Positions 4,426 through 5,285 of a stretch of 5,285 nt of DNA are shown piece by piece (positions within the stretch are counted from its first letter, which is position 1; every line of letters begins with the position of its first letter). The translations under genes were made by a program, and so were the position numbers. The notes beneath the pieces are model-generated. The model was not told the DNA's origin and did not search any database. It saw only the letters and a list, made by a program, of their open reading frames with translations. The stretch spans positions 1 to 5,285 of the forward strand of contig CABUQI010000090.1 of the NCBI GenBank assembly GCA_902493545.1, given 5' to 3'. Source of the stretch: an uncultured Collinsella sp. Its GTDB lineage: Bacteria > Actinomycetota > Coriobacteriia > Coriobacteriales > Coriobacteriaceae.

Positions 4426-5285
4426 ATGAAAATCAATCACGCGATTCTGCATATCATGGACTTTGACTCTGCCGTCAACGTCATGAGCCAGCGCGAGCTC
4501 GATATCGAGAGTCGTACCGTGCGCAACTTCGTGACCACGCATCTGCGCCGCGCACGCACCTCGGCCGACAACAAACGCGCCACGTTTGCCGAGAACTCTG
4601 CGTTTGGCGGCGAGCTCAAGGGCTATTTCTTTGGCGAGCGCGAGTTCGTGGACCTGTCGCAGCAGATTGCGGAGTTTATCTCCTCCGAGCTCACCAAAGC
4701 CGAGAAAGCCGAGTCCACCGACGTGCTCGTGGCCGATTTTGACGACGATGAGGATGCCCGCTGGTTTGCCGTGATGCTGCTGGGCTCCAAGCAGGCTTTT
4801 ATGCACGAAGTGGGCCGCGAGGAGGGGGAGGTGCGCAACGACATCGCGCGCCACTACGCCATTCTGCCGAACCCCTCGCAAAAAGTGCCGAGCTATGCCA
4901 TCGTGCGCGCGAGTACCATGGAGATCGGCTACGTGGACAAGAAGCGCAAGATTGCCGGCGAGGACCGTATGCTTATCCCCGATGGCTTGCTGCAGTGCGA
5001 CACGGGAGTATCGGGCAAGGAGGTCATCGACACCGTGACGCGTGTGGTCGAGGAAGTCGCCGAGGAGCACGGTGCCAACACGGCTGTAGCGCTCGCTAAG
5101 GTTAAGGCTGCCGTTGCCGAGAAGGTTGAGGATGACGAGGAGCTGCCGCCTTGGGATATCGTCGACGAGGTCTTTGAGGACGAACCGGTTATCAAGGAGA
5201 GCGTGCGCGCGGCACTGACCGAGGAGAAGGTGCCTGAGCGTGTGCCCGTGGAGCGCAAGCAGGTCGAACGCGCGGCGGTGCGCAA
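4426..5285 (+). CDS. Nucleoid-associated protein, YejK/NdpA family (3'-truncated by window edge)
   Basis: The frame runs from ATG 4426 to the right edge without a stop, giving 286 complete residues of an expected 330-340. The N-terminus MKINHAILHIMDF, followed by a short acidic segment and RTVRNFVTTHLRRA, matches the opening of the 37-kDa nucleoid-associated protein family (PF04245), whose members associate with the chromosome; their precise role is poorly known. Other recognisable parts are the ADFDDDEDARWFAVMLLGSK strand region (about 103-122), the ILPNPSQKVPSYAIV segment (about 146-160) and an E/D-rich C-terminal part (about 200-270). The conserved C-terminal segment expected after this point lies outside the window. 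ATG 4417 is an in-frame alternative adding MPY, bounded upstream by a TAG at 4408-4410. ATG 4426 is preferred because a weak AACGGA site (4411-4416) is nine bases away and family members start near the KIxxAILHI motif. The gene follows DUF2974 after 111 bases and probably has its own promoter. Confidence 0.82.
   Translation, partial: MKINHAILHIMDFDSAVNVMSQRELDIESRTVRNFVTTHLRRARTSADNKRATFAENSAFGGELKGYFFGEREFVDLSQQIAEFISSELTKAEKAESTDVLVADFDDDEDARWFAVMLLGSKQAFMHEVGREEGEVRNDIARHYAILPNPSQKVPSYAIVRASTMEIGYVDKKRKIAGEDRMLIPDGLLQCDTGVSGKEVIDTVTRVVEEVAEEHGANTAVALAKVKAAVAEKVEDDEELPPWDIVDEVFEDEPVIKESVRAALTEEKVPERVPVERKQVERAAVR

Noticed and set aside
4381..5070. 229-codon open frame on the - strand opposite the nucleoid-associated protein gene
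   Set aside because: The + strand frame from 4426 is open to the window edge and matches a known family; the - frame is a compositional shadow rich in H, L, A and R.
1..5285. CRISPR array, tRNA or rRNA gene, insertion sequence or phage genes
   Set aside because: No regularly spaced repeats, no cloverleaf-like segment, no transposase or phage-type product; the gaps are all 201 bases or shorter and are accounted for by hairpins and the repeat pair.

Overview
This window carries five protein-coding genes, all on the + strand and separated by short intergenic gaps of about 110 to 200 bases. The first gene is cut by the left edge and the last by the right edge. High G+C content, mostly C/G-ending codons and the gene families present (large glutamine-dependent NAD+ synthase, fermentative L-lactate dehydrogenase, DUF2974 hydrolase, Gram-positive type nucleoid-associated protein) suggest a Gram-positive anaerobic gut actinobacterium of the Coriobacteriia, with Collinsella or a close relative as the best guess. 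That assignment is inference from sequence style; no rRNA or other marker is present.

Layout: (1) 1-606, the C-terminal part of NAD+ synthase, nadE. (2) 607-724, a 118-base gap with a strong intrinsic-terminator hairpin (675-706) lying only a few bases before the next gene's ribosome binding site. (3) 725-1888, a class I/II PLP-dependent aminotransferase of the DapL/AlaC-like kind. (4) 1889-2089, a 201-base gap with several inverted repeats, including a 13-bp hairpin (2033-2063) close to the next start, and a 24-codon open frame whose stop overlaps that start. (5) 2090-3040, L-lactate dehydrogenase. (6) 3041-3153, a strong terminator followed by one copy of a short palindromic repeat. (7) 3154-4314, a DUF2974 (Mbeg1-like) alpha/beta-hydrolase of unknown substrate. 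(8) 4315-4425, a second, diverged copy of the repeat in the same orientation, then a short leader. (9) 4426 to the right edge, a nucleoid-associated protein of the YejK/NdpA family, missing roughly its last 50 residues.

The genes do not look like one pathway operon. The loose link is central redox metabolism: NAD+ is made by nadE and recycled by lactate dehydrogenase, and an AlaC-like aminotransferase would use the same pyruvate pool, but the aminotransferase substrate is not established. Each gene probably has its own transcription unit.

I found no clearly undescribed system. The most interesting signals are in the gaps: terminator-like hairpins placed inside what must be the 5' leaders of the aminotransferase and ldh genes, the small frame overlapping the ldh start, and the pair of 32-base repeats bracketing the DUF2974 gene, in which two substitutions turn A-U pairs into G-U pairs and so keep the stem.
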